Notes under the pieces: generated by a model
Database searches by the model: none
Told to the model about the DNA's origin: nothing
What the model saw: only the letters and a program-made list of their open reading frames with translations
In this document: piece by piece, positions 11,774 through 25,897 of the stretch
How the letters are laid out: every line of letters begins with the position of its first letter
Numbering within the stretch: position 1 is the first letter of the stretch
Source of the DNA: Musa acuminata AAA Group
Taxonomy: Eukaryota; Streptophyta; Magnoliopsida; Zingiberales; Musaceae
Assembly: GCF_036884655.1 (NCBI RefSeq)
Contig: NC_088357.1
Span: 5,137,001-5,201,000 of the forward strand
Length of the DNA: 64,000 nt
Direction of reading: 5' to 3'
Translations under genes and position numbers: made by a program

Positions 11774-14700
11774 ATGGGGAAAAACCAGGCTTACAAAGCG
11801 ATGCAAAGGGCGAGGCTGGGGTCGTCCTCCGCCGGACCGGAGGAGATCGAAGACGGAATGGTTTGTACCATTTCATACCATCCTTTTTTTCAGTGTTTTT
11901 GTTCCTACTGCTTAAAAAATTGATTGTGCAAGAGGATCGTGATTGTTTAGATCGAGGTTGAGCGTCCCTCCTCCCCCTCCCCTTTCATTGGAGGAACCGA
12001 TTCTTTTTTCTCTCTTTTTGGCCCTTCTGTATGAGACTCGAGTTGCCATTTTTCATCTTGTAGTTTGCTTCAACGGTTTTATCTGAATCTTTGACATCGT
12101 AAAGTTGTGATCTTCCGGTTTTTTTTTTTTGTTTTTTTTGTTTTAGTAGTTCATTTGGATAATTTGTTTGGTATTTTAATTGTTTCTTTTGGTTGTTATG
12201 CGGGTAAAAATATGATTCGATGGCAATAGTTGGTTATGGTGTCAACTTTTGCATCTGTTAGAGACGAAAAGCAGGACTTCAAGCAGTAGTTTTTTGAAAG
12301 TTTTAATGCATTTAGCAGCATAATGGTAGCATGTATTTTGGAGCGAATCCCTTAGCTAATCGGTCTACATGTTAGTAGTGTGCTTTGGTTTACATAAGGG
12401 CTTAAGAGTATCAATTTTTTTCCTCAACTTCACTTGATTAGTTTATGCAGGTTTCAAAAATCACATTAATAGTGTGATTTTTCAATGGAACAGACATAGG
12501 ACTTAAGGCCACTTCAACTGAAGTCCATTTTGGTGAATGAACAGCCCTTAGTGGAAGTTAATTGCATCTATAACGTCTTTTCTATGGTTGATCATATTCA
12601 GTAAGTGCAAAAAATTTGAGGCTCAAATCGTATCTGTATTAATTTTGCAGTATTTATGCTTGTGGACCTTTTTTCTCCTTGTTGCTGGGTAAAGACATGA
12701 ATTGTACAATTTTTTTTTTTTAAGAATGACTCTTCCACCGACAATAACTTTGTCAGTAATGTGCAATCATCGGTAACATCCCTAAATTGCTTCTGTTTTG
12801 TAGTCTTGAGGTTATGTAGTTCTCTTACGGTTTTACATTTTTGCTTTCCTTTGATCAAGACATACCTTTGAAGTAGCATGTCTTTGTTTATTGTTTAATA
12901 CAATTGGATTATTACTAATGAGGACCATCGCAGACGGATGGTTCATTTCATTCACCAGAGTGGCATGCTGCTCGTTTAGCCAGCCTAAAAACATCCCACA
13001 CCATAACATGGGAAGAGTTCAAGAGGAAACAGAAGGTAAGACATTGTCAACAGGACTACTGCAGTTTCTTAAGCAGTAAACAAAACATGCATTTCTCAAT
13101 TCTTTCTTCATGTTGTGTTTATTATCTTTTAATGATATGTTTGGGGTGCATTTTTGAGGGAACCTTTTTCTATTTGTGTGTTAATTATTATCTTTTGATC
13201 TCACATGTATACAAAATTTCTGTTTTTTGATGTGTGTATACAGTATGTATATTAGTTTGCTTTGGTACGTGTAAACTTTGGAAGTATCTTATGTTTCATG
13301 TATGTTTTTTTAGTACATTTCTTACTGTATTCAACAATTTGACTGTTTTGAGATAAATTTGTCTCATTTCATCAATGTCTACAAAATTTGCCCATGTTCT
13401 TTCATTCTACTGAAAATGAACTCTGTTTCAAAATTTTTGACCAGTGAGGAGTCATGATGCCCATTTTACACAAAGATTATTCAATATTTTTATGACCATA
13501 TTGAACATCAAGGCTTATTTTGAAGGCTCCAAATTTAGGAAATAATATGACTGCTAAAATGTTGCAGTAACTGCTGGTAAACCTTCTGATTTTTAAGACC
13601 ACTAGAAATCTCCAAGGGCCTTGTGACTTTGGTTGGTTTTAAATTGTTTGTGAACTCCGTTGGTTTTGTCACGAGAAGATTTCTGCTACAAATTATTATG
13701 TTGCTTTAAGATTTAACTTTATGATCTACCAAGACTATCTGTGACATCTTTTTTGTCGTTGTGAACTAGAACACACATAATGCTGATCTTGTCTGAAGTT
13801 CATCGATACAGTGGTTTAATGTATGTTTGACATGGTAGACATGGTTATTTAGGGCTTTCCTACTGCTTTATTGATTTAACACAGGGAGTTTATATTTGTT
13901 TGCCTGTATGGGTTTGTATGGAAAATCAACATTACTAAATATCTGTGTATCTGAAGTATCTGTGAACAAACCTTTGTTATTTTTCATGATTGTTTATCCA
14001 TTAGACTCCATCTTTGTCTTTATTATTATTGAGATAGCTGGTATAATGTTAAGATATACCTCTCCTAACAAAGGCTTCTCTCCTTATAGGTAAAGAACTT
14101 TCTCCAACTGTGGACATTTGGGACTAGATCTTAATTCAACTAGGATTGTTATATTATTGAAATTACTGTTAAATTAGAAAAAGCATCCTTCTTGTCTGTT
14201 CAGCATGCTGCAAGTGCCCATATTTTAAGCTAAATAAGAAGATAAGTGCGAGAAAAGTAGGAATGCCCAGGAGATCTCTTCTTGAGCTGGACTTGGACCT
14301 CTATGTTAGCATTCCCAGTCTACTTCAAAGCTATAGTGGTTAACCAGGGGTTTTTGCATGCTATACAAAACAACCTGGGGGTGATTCAGCCTCCTTCTAA
14401 TCTCTCTATTACAATATCTTCTTTGTTTCTCATTTCCCTCTGTAAAATGTTCCTTCTCAACCTTCACTATGAATTTGTTTTATTGCTCACTAATTTATCG
14501 ATTGATTATCTGTTAGCTTTTTTTTTTGGTTACTCGTACTCCTACAATCTCCCATGATTTAAATTTGTGATAACCATACGTGTTTCTAATAACATACACC
14601 AAAAACAGAAGTAACTAAAATCTTATTCCATTGAGTAATCTATGGGTCAAGTCACCTTTTGTTGAATCCCGATAAGACCTCTTAGTTTAGCTCATTTAGG

Positions 14701-16502
14701 CTGTAAAATTAATCAAACCCGATTTTGATCCTCATGCTGCAATGAAATGAGGACAAAATGATTCTATAAGAATTGACAATGCATAGGTTGAGAGTCAGAT
14801 GTAACTTAATATGACTCAAACTAATAACTAAGTCTACAATGATTCCAACATAAATATGGTCTGCACTAGATATGTCAGAAAGAGTTCAAGCTTATTTACA
14901 TTATAAAGCTCCTACCTTACCATAACTTGATAGGCAATTTCTTTCCTTTGTATGTCATTAATGTTCGACTCAAAACTTGTTATAGTATCCATCTTAAGAA
15001 TTTCTCCCGCAATTTAAAATCATGATGGTGTTTCTTCTGGTAATGTGATATTTTGTTTATGGTTTTAGGAAGATGAACTCAGAAGAGATGAGCTTGAGGC
15101 TGATAAGGATAGAATGATGAGAGAATACAGAGCTCAGCTAGATGCTGAAAGGGCCCGGAAGCTGTCCCTTGGAAAAAATCACTCTGCCAGCAAGTCACAT
15201 AAAAAAAAGGGTATATACATGTGGTTTAATGCTATGGTCTGGACTCTGTTGTCTTGATTTCGTATGCTCTCTTTGTCTTGAGTAATAATTAAACAGTCTT
15301 TGTGAATGATATTCATTTTTCTTCACTTTGCACATTTTTGAGAAATGCAATTGCTATTTTGTTGTCATAATGCAGACAGGAAGGACAAGGATTCCAAGAA
15401 ACGAAGTAGCAGAAAGAGAAAGGTACTTCTGATCCTATTTCACTTTTCTAGGTACTGCATGTGCAAGTGTACTTTGCTATTATTTACAGAATTTTTCATT
15501 TTCTCTTCCAATTGATATCAACTAAGATTATGCATCCTGGCCCTTGGAATGATGCTTGTTTCTTTTCTTGATATGAGCACATTTGACTGATTGAAGTGTA
15601 TGCATCGAAACTTCTAAGAACTTGCAGACAACATGAGCTAAGTTGAAAACTTCCAATCGCCAATGTTCTATGTGATTTGTACTTGGGATTTAGGTTATCC
15701 ACTATGACAACATATTGATGCTTGATCTCATGTTGCATTTCTTATTTCGTTTGCCTGGCAATTGTTTTGATAATTCTGGTATGTTAAAAGGAGTTACATA
15801 TATCTTGCAATAAAATCTTTGCAAGAATTTACTAGGAATAACTGACCATACAAGAAAGGGTCTTTCTCAGTCTACAATCTAGATTGATGCTGATTCTGCT
15901 GAAAGGGATTATGCATATGGTATTTAGGAACGAACATGTTGTTTTGTTTCAGTTTATAGAATCCATTTGTGGAACCAATAGCTACAAAATTTTGATTAGG
16001 AATGTGTTGCTGGTCAAACATACTTTTTGTTTTACTATAAGCTTGTGGTGTGTGCTTTCCGATTAGTGTATTGTTTAGTGAGTGATAGAAATTACATTGA
16101 GAAGGAATCTTACTCTTTTCTTACAGTCCATTATTTTTACTATCATAGTATCATGCTCATCGTTTTTTATCAAGATTCCAGGTCATCCTTGATTTTTCTG
16201 TCACCAATTCGTATGATCTGCAGTGTAACCACTACTGTTTGTTGACTTTTCTGCCTCGGTCCCAATTTTGATAGCAGAAAAGATCATCCGAGTCAAGTTC
16301 CTCTGGTTCATCCTCCGAATCTTCAAGCAGTGATGATGACTATGAAGATGATGAAAGGGAATCAAGGAGATCAAGATCCAAGAGATCAAAGAAGAAAAGG
16401 AAGCACAAGTCAAGGGTCAAACACTCTAGCAGCGACAGTGACAGCGACAAGAATGGCGGCCCAGTGCCATTATCAAAGTTCTTCGGAAGTGTCAAGAGAT
16501 AG
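11774..16502 (+). CDS. Lys/Ser/Arg-rich nuclear-type protein (NKAP/FAM133-like)
   Basis: Five exons, 11774-11860, 12934-13035, 15069-15210, 15376-15422 and 16278-16502, join in frame to about 200 residues. The N-terminus begins MGKNQAYKAMQRARLGSSSA. Next comes a conserved segment with PEWHAARLASLK and TITWEEFKRKQK, then a charged helix (ADKDRMMREYRAQLDAERAR). A Ser/Asp/Lys/Arg-rich tail ends with the motif PVPLSKFFGSVKR. Composition and layout resemble small SR-like or FAM133/NKAP-type nuclear proteins; the biochemical role is not known to me. All introns are GT-AG, and intron 2 (13036-15068) is about 2 kb. Confidence 0.85.
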
Positions 16503-17424
16503 GTAGACCTTGTGCTGTGGGTTAGAAACGGCTCCACTCCATCTGAAATGGTGGTGATTCTGGTTACAAACTTGGATTACCGAGTTCTAATTATGCTGCT
16601 TAGAAAATATTATGTAACATTCATGCTGTTGGTGATTGGGAGTTCTCGAGAAGTTGCCCTGTGAGGATAACTCAGCATAATCCTGCCCAAGTATTTGTTA
16701 TGAATCCATTTCTGCGCATGATCTGTTGCATCCTGAAAGCAGTGTCTTCTGCATTGAAGATGTTGTGGAGGCTTTGACCAGTTGATAATGCAGCAACCAA
16801 TCATGTTAATGCTGCCAATTGCATGGATTGCATCACCTGTAATGTTGTTTGAAGGAGGGAAAAAAGGTATAAATTCCATGTTTTTATTATCTAAATAAGA
16901 CATCTTAAAAATTGATTTTTGAAAAGATCAAAATATTCTTAGATCTTATTTATTATCGAAAAATATTTGATTTTTTTTTCATAAGGACAATTAGGATTTT
17001 CTATTTTAAGAAGAAAAAAAAATCTATTATATTCCATGATGAGATGATGTCAATTTTTTCCTTATCATCCTATTTCATTATATTATGATAATCATTTAAT
17101 AGTGTTATCTATATATTTTATATTTTTATTATAATACATCATTATAATTTTATCCACCGTTGATCAAATGATTCGAAACAGCAATACGTGTGTTAATATT
17201 TGTTGTGATGTTGGATTTTATCAAGCGTTGGTTGTAAGCCGCAATCCACAATTTGATCAAACGGCTACGATCGCCTGACAGCTTGACAGAATATGAAAGA
17301 AGAACTCGATTGAATCGGACCAAAGGTATTCACGCCGTCACAGTCAAATAATAAATGTCATCGCTTCCGTCGTGGCGCGCACCAATTGAACGGTCGAGAT
17401 CGAAGTGAGCGGGCATCAGAGCTG

Positions 17425-17430
17425 CACGTG
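17425..17430. promoter_or_regulatory. Distal G-box CACGTG of VHA-H
   Basis: Palindromic CACGTG about 225 bp upstream of the TATA box. G-boxes are bound by plant bZIP and bHLH factors. A second copy lies at 17609. Confidence 0.45.
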
Positions 17431-17608
17431 GATCGCGCCTATTACAGCTCACGGTGAAGCAGACATTTAAACCGGATCTCAATCCGGCTCTTTCGAATCC
17501 CCGATTGAACCGGGTCCAAAAGAAAAGAGTGAGTCCACTGCCTTGATCCACGAGAGACTCCCGAAGCCGTCCGGTCCGGTTCGGGTAGACCGGGACGGCA
17601 TGTCCCTC

Positions 17609-17614
17609 CACGTG
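17609..17614. promoter_or_regulatory. Proximal G-box CACGTG of VHA-H
   Basis: Palindromic CACGTG about 40 bp upstream of the TATA box. The proximal position makes it the more credible regulatory site of the pair. Confidence 0.5.
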
Positions 17615-17652
17615 TTTCCCCTTCCCGTACCCGTGAAACTCCGCGGCCATCA

Positions 17653-17661
17653 TCTATAAAA
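17653..17661 (+). promoter_or_regulatory. TATA box of the VHA-H gene
   Basis: TCTATAAAA sits in otherwise GC-rich sequence, about 260 bp before the start codon at 17917, predicting transcription from roughly 17685-17695. It is a close match to the plant TATA consensus. Confidence 0.65.
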
Positions 17662-17916
17662 TGAAACCCCGGCGACGGCCTTTTGGACTCGGGAAGGGCG
17701 TGCGATCTGCGGCCCCAATTCGTTTCTGCGGTAAATCGATCCTTATGTGATAGTGTCTTACTTTTATTTCCTGCAATTCTTCCTCAACTTCTTGAATTCG
17801 GTTTGTTGGGATCGATTACTTGTCGGGTTTCTTCTTGTTGGGTTTTCTAGATCTGCGGTCATCGGAATCTGGTGGACCGAAGTCATCCGCTCCTGTGGCA
17901 GAAGGTTTTGTTCTCG

Positions 17917-20900
17917 ATGGGTAGCGCGGAGCTGACGACCGAGGAGGTTGGTGACCTGAGATCGGGCTTTGATCTGTCCTTGCGCTATCATTTTAATTCT
18001 TTTGATGCATATGCCATTTTAGGTTTGTATTGATGATTGTTTGACTACGATGCTCAAGGCCGTGGATTGATTTTGGGATTGATCGTTGGTGTCCGGTGCA
18101 TACTGATAATTAGATGACGTTGTTTGGCCTACCATCTGGGTAAAAAGAAAAAGACAAAGAAATAATATATGTCAGTGTTAGAAACAAAGAATTGATCGAG
18201 TTAATTGAAGTTCTTGTCAAATTATTATTTCTTGCTGTCAGCCTTTCCTTCTCAAACACCATTGGTGCGTGTTCTTGTCTTCATTAAGTTTGCAATTAGA
18301 AGCACCTTTCTGACCTATACAATTTTTTTTCTTGGGATTTCGTTTAATGGCTGTCGATGAATGATCATAGGCATAGACTGCGATAAGCCTTTTCTTTAAT
18401 TCTTATTTTTTTTTCTAGTGCTTCCAAGATAGCAACAAAATCAGATACATGGTGAGAACTGAGAAATGTAGGTGATAATGGTTGCAATATGTGGGAAGCC
18501 AATATGGAAAAACCTAGGCTGCTGTTCTGATAGGTGGTTTTTCAACATCTATAAACTGACTGGAGTAACTAGTAAGAGGATGAGACTGAGAAGTACTAGC
18601 GATAGGAAAGCATGATCTGCGGTAAACTAGCAGGGGGAAGAGGACAAAGGAGGAAGACAATGATAAGGACAAGGGAGGAGGACTATGGTAGCAGTAGCAC
18701 TACGATGGCTGGTGATGCAGAGAAGATGAATAGAGGCTGGCTTTGACCTACAATATCCTACTTTGTTAATCTACATCGTCCCAACATTGAGATCAATTTA
18801 TAGCTCATGGTACAAGATGACATGGACATCAGCAATTCCCAGACATAGATCTGACTATTTGGGTTTGATTATGGATCTTTTCCACATTTGAGTTCTTTTA
18901 AGGGCATAAATACTAGTCAAACTTTAACAGTCACTGAATCACTTCTTACTTTTTTAACTAAATTTTTATTACGTCATCTTCTACCTCACCCTGTGCTATT
19001 AATATAAATTAATTTATTTGTCTGATTGGTGTATCTATAGGTCTCCTTTGGATGTGTTTATACCACCTTCAATATATCCTTTTCATTTTATACTTTATCG
19101 GAATTAATATTAATCGTTATTATTGTAAACATTTCTTGTTTTAATTTTTTTAGTTACCCTGCATCTCCAACTTAGCATCCTCATTTTCATTGACACTTAT
19201 TTTTGGTGAAATGTTTCTTAATTGTCTAACATTACATTCCATGAAATAGCTCATCTTACAATGAAGGATTTATTCTCCAATAGAAGGGTATATCAACTGG
19301 CAGATGGAACAATTTGGTTGGTGTGACAATGTAATATGAAGGAAAGAACAAAAATATTATGTGATCAAATTTCTTTTTCCAATTAAAACTATGCATATAC
19401 ACAGAACAAACCTTGTTCTGCATGTCATGTAATGCAGCACCAGAAGCAGATTTACAACAAAAAGGCATCGTAAATATAACACTATAAAGAATTTACATTG
19501 TCTAGTGGTGATGTCTTCTTTGAAGAAGACCTTACCTTTGAGTTAATTAATTTTATCAGGTCTCTGCTGGAATTTTGGTTAAGTAGGAGTAATTTTTTAT
19601 TCTGTTTAAGAACCTTGGTTACCACTTATTTTGTCTCAATTTGCATTTGAAGGTTCTCAAGATGGACATACCATGGGAAACTTATATGACTACAAAGCTC
19701 ATTACAGGAACACATCTTCAGCTACTAAGGCGCTATGATAAAAAATCTGAAAGCCAAAGAGCTGCTTTGCTTGATGATGTAAGCACTGGTTTATTTTCTT
19801 TTTCTTTTCTTATTCAAATTTATTAGTGCCATCTTCATCTAATTGGTACCGAAGTATGATGTTTTGATTCCATTTATAACTTTCGTTATGCTCTAGGTGA
19901 ATGCTTTTTGAAGTGGTTTTGAAATTTGTCCACCCTTTTGTCTTTTTTTTTTTCCTAACTTCAGATGTTGACTATCTATATAAATGTAGCTTCTGTGGTG
20001 ACACATAATATAACTTTTGAGTTGATTTTGCTAATATATTTTTCTTATACATAGTTATAGTTATTTTAGCCTAGATATTGTGTCTATGTTGTATCTTACT
20101 TGTAAAAGTAAAGGGAATGAACCCAATGTACGAGGCGCCCGCCAATATGGGGCTTGAGAAGGCGTTCTTTATATTTTTTTCATCCTATAAGAGTTAAATC
20201 ATATTAGAATCCTAAGTTTATGGTTATTGCAAGAAACAAAATGTAATTTGTTTTGATATAAGTTTATTGCCTAGCTGCTTGGACTATGGCATCAAGCTAT
20301 TTCCTTCTGTGTAACAGTGTAGTGTTACCTATATTGGCAACTATAATCTGACTTACATATTGATGATTGCAAATTTAAAGACTATTATTGGAAGATTTAG
20401 AACCTTTTCTTATATACACTATTTTAGAGAATCTAATCAACCAGCAAATTAGGCTGCTAGACAGGGTATGATAGATAACATATCCTCTTTTTAGAAGGAG
20501 ATATCACTTCTCCTCTAGCTGAGAATTTTTTTGGTCTGGACCATACCACTTAGCATGCCGGCATACCATGATCAGTTGAACCTCTACTGCCTAGTGTACC
20601 AGCATTCCATGTGTCAGTATCTCGTATTGGTCCTAAAATTTTAAATCATGGTTCCAACCACATTGGCATGTGTGATTTCTGGACAGACAGGGCCAAAACT
20701 TTACCTCCTTTATCTTTGTAGTATATAATAGTATATATAGTCTGGCATTATATTTAATTTTTGACTGTTGGGAGACCATTATTGATGCATTCATGCCCTT
20801 CCTTTCTTGACTCTTTTCATTTAATACTTCGGTCTGGACTGCCATCTTTTATTTAGTGTAACGATAATCTAAGGTAGTCACTGTTTGCTACTTAAAATGC

Positions 20901-23458
20901 TTCCTTTCCTTTCATATTTAATAAGTTCCATGTATGCATATGATGTACAGCGAGTTGGACAAGTATAAAGCTTAGACCATGTTTTCACTGAATTTCTCTC
21001 TAAAATTTGTCAAAGGACTTGATATTCATATTGATTGTCTGAACTTTTAAACCATTTAGATTCTGAGTGGTCATGATAAAGCAATATTAGCTGTGTGAAT
21101 AATTTCAGTACACACTGGTCACATTAAATTAATTCATTTGACAGGATGGACCAGCTTATGTAGCGGTCTTCATAAACATTTTGCGTGACATTTCTAAGGA
21201 AGAAACAGTTGAGTATGTGCTTGCTCTCATTGACGAAATGCTCACAGGTATGAAGTGGTGCAGAATGTGACAAAATTATGATCTCTTATGTGAATAATCT
21301 TGACAAATTTCTTTCTGTTCTTTGCAGCAAATCCGAAACGAGCTAGACTTTTTCATGACAAATCACTATCAAACGAAGATACTTATCAGCCTTTCTTAAG
21401 TTATGGTCTTCAGGATTTTCTTTTTTTATCCAATTTTTATCAATGATATCAGTGGCCAAATGTGTCTTTGAGGTTGACAGTTGGAACTAGCTGACCAACT
21501 TCTATTGTATTATAATAAACCTTTAAGGACCATCTTTTTAATTGGTAGCCTTTCATGTAGCAACTTATTCTCCTCCTAGTCATGCTTAGAGTGTCATTCT
21601 GGTTTTGTTAAGTTTTTATTTTTTTGGTGAAGTAATCAAACTAATTGAGTTGTTAAAGGTTCAACAATCCCTCTGATTGGCCCTTCCCTGAAAATAGATT
21701 TCTTTTTCCGTGGTATATTTGTCGAGGTGAATGGTATAATGATTTCATTATGAAACATCTTATTGGTGTAGTGATTTTTTTCTTTTTCTGCAATTTGGAT
21801 TGTGCTTGAATCATTTACACATTTCACTTCTGATCTTTCAGATGGCTTCAGGAAGGCAATTGGTTCATACAAGAGAAGAGTTGTAAGATACTGACACTTA
21901 TAGTAAGGTACATCAAATTCTCAAATGGTGCAAATACTGTTGTAGATTTTATGATCAACCGAACAATCAACAAGTGTGCTTGCGTTCAGTGCTCGTCCTA
22001 AAGGTCAGCATGGCCTTGTTTCAAATGGAGAATCTTCACATTCTAAGAGCAAAATCTCAGCTATTGATGCTGTTCTAGAAGGCCTACTTGATTGGCTCTG
22101 TTTACAGGTAAAACTTGTATGCGTCATCATGGAAACAACATAGCAATTTTTGTTACATTTTATAGCTATATAATTGAAAAACGAAAAAAAAAAAAGAAAA
22201 AGACCAAAAAGAAGGAACCATCTCATTCAGTAAATTGATGTGTCATGGCTTAGTAATAATTGAGTTGATTTTGTAGTCTATGCATTCGGTAATTTATAAA
22301 GCTTGTGATGTAGTAATACCTGGGAAATGTGTCACAATGCTTTTCCCAAGTTCCACTTGAGTTTCTGTTTTTCAATCATATAAATATTTTTGACTTTTAT
22401 GGACTCGTCAGTGAGCTATAGACTAGTGATGTTTGTCACAGTGTTTTTTTCTGAGCTCCATTTCTGTTTTCATTTGAACAGGTGTTTCGACTTCTATGAA
22501 CTTTTCAGTAAGCTATAGACTGGTGATGTTAAGTTAATTAGCATGTTCTTGATTATCAAGGAAGTTTGCTTAGATTTCAGTTAATATGATCCGAGATTCT
22601 ATTGTCTGGCATCATGATCATCTAAAGCTATTGAATCTGATATGATTTGGCCAAAATACTTTTTCGTAGTCACTTATATGAAAAATGAACAAAGCCATTC
22701 TGCAACGAGATGTCATGAACGAATTACATTTTTGATGGTTCATTGTGGATGAGTTCCCAATACTTGACTTTCCTGTGTTTCAGATCATATATATTTTATT
22801 TTGGTCATATATTTTAATTCTACAGCAAACTGCACCAACGTTTTCTTGATAACTATTCTAATAGTTCTGAAACCCTTTTATATTTAACCTGGTAACCACA
22901 GTGATCATTCTGTGACACATTTATATTTGGGTTAAGGTAACCTAAACGTGACTTGATTATAAAAATTGCTATCTGACTTATGGGGAGCAAGTTGATGGGC
23001 TCATGAACATATTTCCCACCTTTACTGAGAAGAATGAAAAAAAGAGATGATGTCATGGAGAAGCTAAATATTATAGAAACAGGCAAAGAAGTCCAATTAA
23101 GATGAATCTTTTGGCTGAAGACTGGTTGATTGCCTTCAACCTAAATATATGAACATACTTGTTGATCTCTTAAACAAGTAGACATTTCCCACCTTGATGG
23201 ATTGACAATCAGTTACATGTTGATACATTATTCTCGTGATATGGATTTAACTATTCTGAATATATTATTTACTCATCTTGCCCTTCCACAACTGTTTTAC
23301 TCTTCATCAGTTCACACTCCGTGTATGGATGGGCAAACGGGTCATTGACCCAGTATAATGTTGATTAAGAACAAGTTTTATTTTTATTGTGCTTTATGTT
23401 TGGTGTGGTATGTAAGAGCATACATTTGTAACACACTCATGCTGTTTTAGCAAGAGAA

Positions 23459-23522
<64 letters not shown>

Positions 23523-25897
23523 AGTTAGATGATCAGCGTTCTTTCTAACTATGGATTACTGAAAGTAGTTGTACTTTCCAGCTGAAGGCCCCAACTCACC
23601 CCAATCGTTCTGTGCCATTGGCTGTAAGTTGCCTAGCCACTTTGCTAAGAGAACGCTTTGTCAGGGTTTCATTTGTACAAGCAGATGGTGTTAAATTGCT
23701 AATTCCTTTGATTTCCCCAGCATCAACTCAGCAGTCCATTCAGGTAAAAATGATTTAATTTCTTTCTGTGGTTCTGTTTCAAGTTCCACAGATCATACTG
23801 TGTGGTTATTGACTTGAACTTGCAGTAACTTTTTGATCTGTTGTCTGGTTTTATGCTTGATAATTGTTTGTTTCTTGTCGTGCCTTGTTTCATCTGAATG
23901 TAGTTTGTCGTCTGGGTTTCCAACATCACTCTAAATGATAAACATGATGAAACAGGTGAATAGCTGATTGCATAAATGGATCTGAACAATGACCAACTTC
24001 AGTATATGTTGCATGACATCTTCAAGATTGCTAATGTGCATCTTGATTTTCTTAGTTCTATTAAGAATATTTTAGATATATTTCTTTGACTTTGTTTTTT
24101 GTATTTGTGTCCACATAATGTGCTTAACTGTACATATCTCATTTGCATTAATGTGCTTAACTGTACATATCTCATTTGCATTAAATGTATCACTGCAAAG
24201 AAGGCATACATTTCATAAGCCATCTTTCTTCTTCCACAGTTATATAAAAATTTAATGTTATCGACTATGCTTAAGCTTGCATTAATTTGCCTACTGTTTT
24301 TGTTGATACTTTTATCCATTTTTCTGAAATGTTTTTGAAGCCAACAATATTCTTTTGCAGCTGCTTTATGAAACTTGCCTTTGTATTTGGCTCTTGTCCT
24401 ATTATGATGCAGCAATTGATTACTTGGCCACTACTAGGGTAATGCCAAGGCTGGTTGACGTTGTAAAAGGTTCAACAAAGGAAAAGGTTGGATTCTCTAA
24501 CTATTTCTTTCTGACTCAGTGATCTAAACTTAGTCTAAATGTAGTGGTGATTTTGCTAAAGTGTATATCTCCGGTGCAGGTTGTGAGGGTCATTGTATTG
24601 ACTTTGCGCAATTTGTTACCGAAGGCAGCATGTGGGGCCCAAATGATTGACCTCGGATTGCCGCAAATTGTTCAGTCTCTAAAAGCTCAGGCCTGGAGTG
24701 ATGAGGTTACATTTATGATACCCTCTCATGCTATTTTTGGTGCGTTTACTTTTAAAACCATAGTTGCAAAGCCACAAGTACTCAAATATCAGATGCTGCA
24801 GATTGATATTCCGTCACTTTTGAAACACATTTGAACAAGCTATAGTCCTGTGATTAAATGGTAATGTCCTTACCATCTTCTCATTCCACGCAGGATTTAT
24901 TGGAAGCATTGAATCAGCTAGAAGATGGACTGAAGGAACACATTAAAACTTTAAGTTCCTTTGATAAATATAAGCAGGAAGTCCTTCTCGGTCATCTTGA
25001 CTGGTATCCTATGCACAAGGATCCAGGATTCTGGCGTGAAAATATTACAAATTTTGAAGAAAACGATTTCCAGGTATGTCATGTTACTCAAATTGTGGAG
25101 GAAGTTGCATGCTGAAGGACTCTGGTACTTTTTCTGTGGGAATCATGGGTTGTCTAGCCATCACAATTATATGCTTGTTGACTGAATTTTGACCTTTGAG
25201 TAAGGGTGTTTCATACACATGGAGAAAAATCAATAATAAAAGAAGAAAGCAGGGTAACCATGGATCATATTCCATGTGTATATTGCCTTTCTTTTTTATG
25301 TTGTTGCAAGTCCTTGTATGCAACTTCTCACTTGGAACTAATATTACTGTTGGTAAAGCTCTTGTTGACTATGTAAATGCTAAAAGACTATCAAATTCCA
25401 GTCATCTTAACCAATTTAAACATACTAGAAGCAAATACAGTGCCAGGAAAATAACACAATAGATAACAGCTTCAAATTATTACTCTGTGAAACTTGTAGT
25501 GGCTGCACATGCAACTGCTATTTAACTTTTGTTGTTATTTTAGATCACTTAGTGCTGATGTGTTCTTTTCCTTTGGACCTTGCACTAATGATACTTATAC
25601 AGACCCATGGTTGATGCTTATCTAATTTCCAGTAAATATTTTTTGCAGATCCTGCGTGTCCTCATCACAATCCTCGACACCTCCGGTGATCCAACGGCAC
25701 TTGCTGTTGCATGCTATGATTTGTCTCAATTTATCCAGTACCACCCTGCTGGAAGAATCATCGTGTCAGACCTGAAGGCCAAGGACCGGGTAATGAAGCT
25801 CATGAATCATGAAAATGCTGATGTGACCAAGAATGCTCTTCTCTGCATCCAGAGGCTTTTCCTTGGTGCCAAATATGCTAGCTTCTTACAGTCTTAA
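17917..25897 (+). CDS. VHA-H: V-type proton ATPase subunit H
   Basis: Eleven exons: 17917-17946, 19653-19778, 21145-21247, 21328-21399, 21842-21907, 21990-22107, 23582-23743, 24361-24486, 24580-24705, 24894-25073 and 25649-25897. They encode about 452 residues if one base at the exon 4 donor is allowed for. Diagnostic segments are [54 protein letters not shown] and a C-terminus in YASFLQS. Subunit H (yeast Vma13) is an ARM/HEAT-repeat protein of the cytosolic V1 sector that couples V1 to Vo and silences free V1 on endomembranes. The start is supported by family N-termini of the form [11 protein letters not shown]. Oddity: exon 4 ends CTTAAGTTATGG where the frame requires AAG|GT, so the standard splice would shift frame. 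Confidence 0.93.
20515..20650. mobile_element. Possible relic of the GTACC-type MITE family (VHA-H intron 2)
   Basis: Phrases such as GGCATACCATG, GTACCAGCATTCC and a terminal-like ATTTTAAATCATGG resemble a decayed copy of the elements at 29544 and 59363. No clear terminal inverted repeats or target duplication can be delimited, so this is tentative. Confidence 0.25.
23461..23519. repeat. (TA)n microsatellite in VHA-H intron 6
   Basis: Perfect AT/TA run of about 59 bp inside the 1.47-kb intron between exons 6 and 7, ending about 60 bp upstream of the exon 7 acceptor. Confidence 0.95.
24118..24183. repeat. Two-copy 33-bp tandem duplication in VHA-H intron 7
   Basis: A 33-bp unit beginning ATGTGCTTAACTGTACAT is repeated immediately with no visible mismatch, implying a recent duplication. 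It lies in intronic sequence with no coding consequence. Confidence 0.85.

Larger units (their letters stand above)
16503..17640. other. Intergenic region and VHA-H promoter
   Basis: It starts with the presumed 3' UTR of the K/S-rich protein gene, passes through an AT-rich spacer around 16900-17160, and turns GC-rich from about 17220. The latter part is the promoter of the V-ATPase gene and carries two G-boxes and a TATA box, listed separately. No gene was recognised. Confidence 0.65.
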
